Below, in pieces: positions 6,187 to 6,304 of a DNA stretch of 6,304 nucleotides. Position numbers and translations under genes: made by a program. The stretch is from Deltaproteobacteria bacterium (GTDB lineage: Bacteria > Desulfobacterota > Dissulfuribacteria > Dissulfuribacterales > JALVPX01), in the NCBI GenBank assembly GCA_027031565.1, contig JALVPX010000113.1:8624-14927 (forward strand), in the 5' to 3' direction. Position 1 is the stretch's first letter; every line of letters begins with the position of its first letter. The notes beneath the pieces were generated by a model, which made no database searches, had not been told where the DNA came from, and worked only from the letters and a program-made list of their open reading frames with translations.

Positions 6187-6192
6187 TATAAT
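6187..6192 (+). promoter_or_regulatory. Candidate -10 box of a rightward promoter
   Basis: A perfect TATAAT has no recognisable TTGACA-like hexamer at 16-18 bp upstream and no extended -10 TG. The predicted start is near 6199, about 31 nt before the ATG at 6230. The box, the dyad at 6148-6168 and the open reading frame together make a plausible activator-dependent promoter. Confidence 0.4.
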
Positions 6193-6229
6193 AAGTGCAC
6201 AGCCTCCACATGGTGGTTTGAGAGAGAGT

Positions 6230-6304
6230 ATGCACATTCACGCTGATAAAGGCAAAGCTCAGATGTATACTCCCTCGCAATCAGTCACCACACTTTTTGC
6301 GGAG
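6230..6304 (+). CDS. Possible divergent hypothetical gene, first 25 codons (cut by window edge)
   Basis: An ATG at 6230 opens 25 codons (MHIHADKGKAQMYTPSQS, then VTTLFAE) that run in frame to the end of the window. It is preceded by a purine-rich GAGAGAGAG stretch as a weak ribosome binding site and by the TATAAT box 38 bases upstream. There is no signal peptide or membrane segment in the visible part, which looks soluble. A TTG at 6218 is an alternative start. I do not recognise the family, and such a short open stretch could be chance. If real, it is transcribed away from acs and shares the intergenic region with it. Confidence 0.42.
   Translation, partial: MHIHADKGKAQMYTPSQSVTTLFAE

Larger units (their letters stand above)
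5580..6229. other. Stretch without a convincing gene, upstream of acs
   Basis: About 650 bases separate the acs promoter from the possible divergent gene at 6230. The part at 5580-5700 is very AT-rich and carries the FadR-like palindrome. The part at 5730-5980 is richer in GC and has several small inverted repeats but no codon pattern I trust. The part at 5990-6190 is AT-rich again, with a 30-codon reading frame at 6057-6149 and the dyad at 6148-6168. No tRNA, known riboswitch or insertion sequence end was recognised. It may be a long regulatory region, a small RNA locus or a decayed gene. Confidence 0.5.

Overview
The window looks like a bacterial chromosome segment of the sulfate-reducer-like deltaproteobacterial (Desulfobacterota) kind. 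That rests on the acetate gene neighbourhood, the proteins' style, moderate GC in the genes and strong Shine-Dalgarno sites. The phylum is an inference; no rRNA or other marker is present.

Five genes lie on the minus strand and read right to left. First comes acs (3462-5465), an acetyl-CoA synthetase with its own strong sigma70-type promoter and a rho-independent terminator behind it. Next is a two-gene unit: a cNMP-binding/CBS/DUF294 nucleotidyltransferase-like protein (1369-3297), then a DEDDh 3'-5' exonuclease (664-1365) that starts 3 nt after the first gene's stop. Last is a DUF4212 small membrane protein (210-479) followed by the start of its sodium:solute symporter (1-194, cut by the window edge), behind a separate candidate promoter.

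Together these form an acetate uptake-and-activation module. The symporter with its small subunit would bring in acetate or a similar carboxylate, and Acs would activate it to acetyl-CoA, giving AMP and pyrophosphate. The two genes between them look regulatory. The CBS pair could sense adenine nucleotides, and the nucleotidyltransferase fold resembles the GlnD type, but the target is unknown.

The right-hand 740 bases hold no convincing complete gene. They contain AT-rich sequence upstream of acs, a palindrome resembling TetR/FadR-type operators, possible RNA hairpins, and an AATATAC-N7-GTATATT dyad next to a perfect TATAAT box. That box is followed by an ATG reading frame (6230 onward, plus strand) open to the window edge, possibly a divergent gene.

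No tRNA, rRNA, CRISPR array, insertion sequence or tandem repeat array was found.
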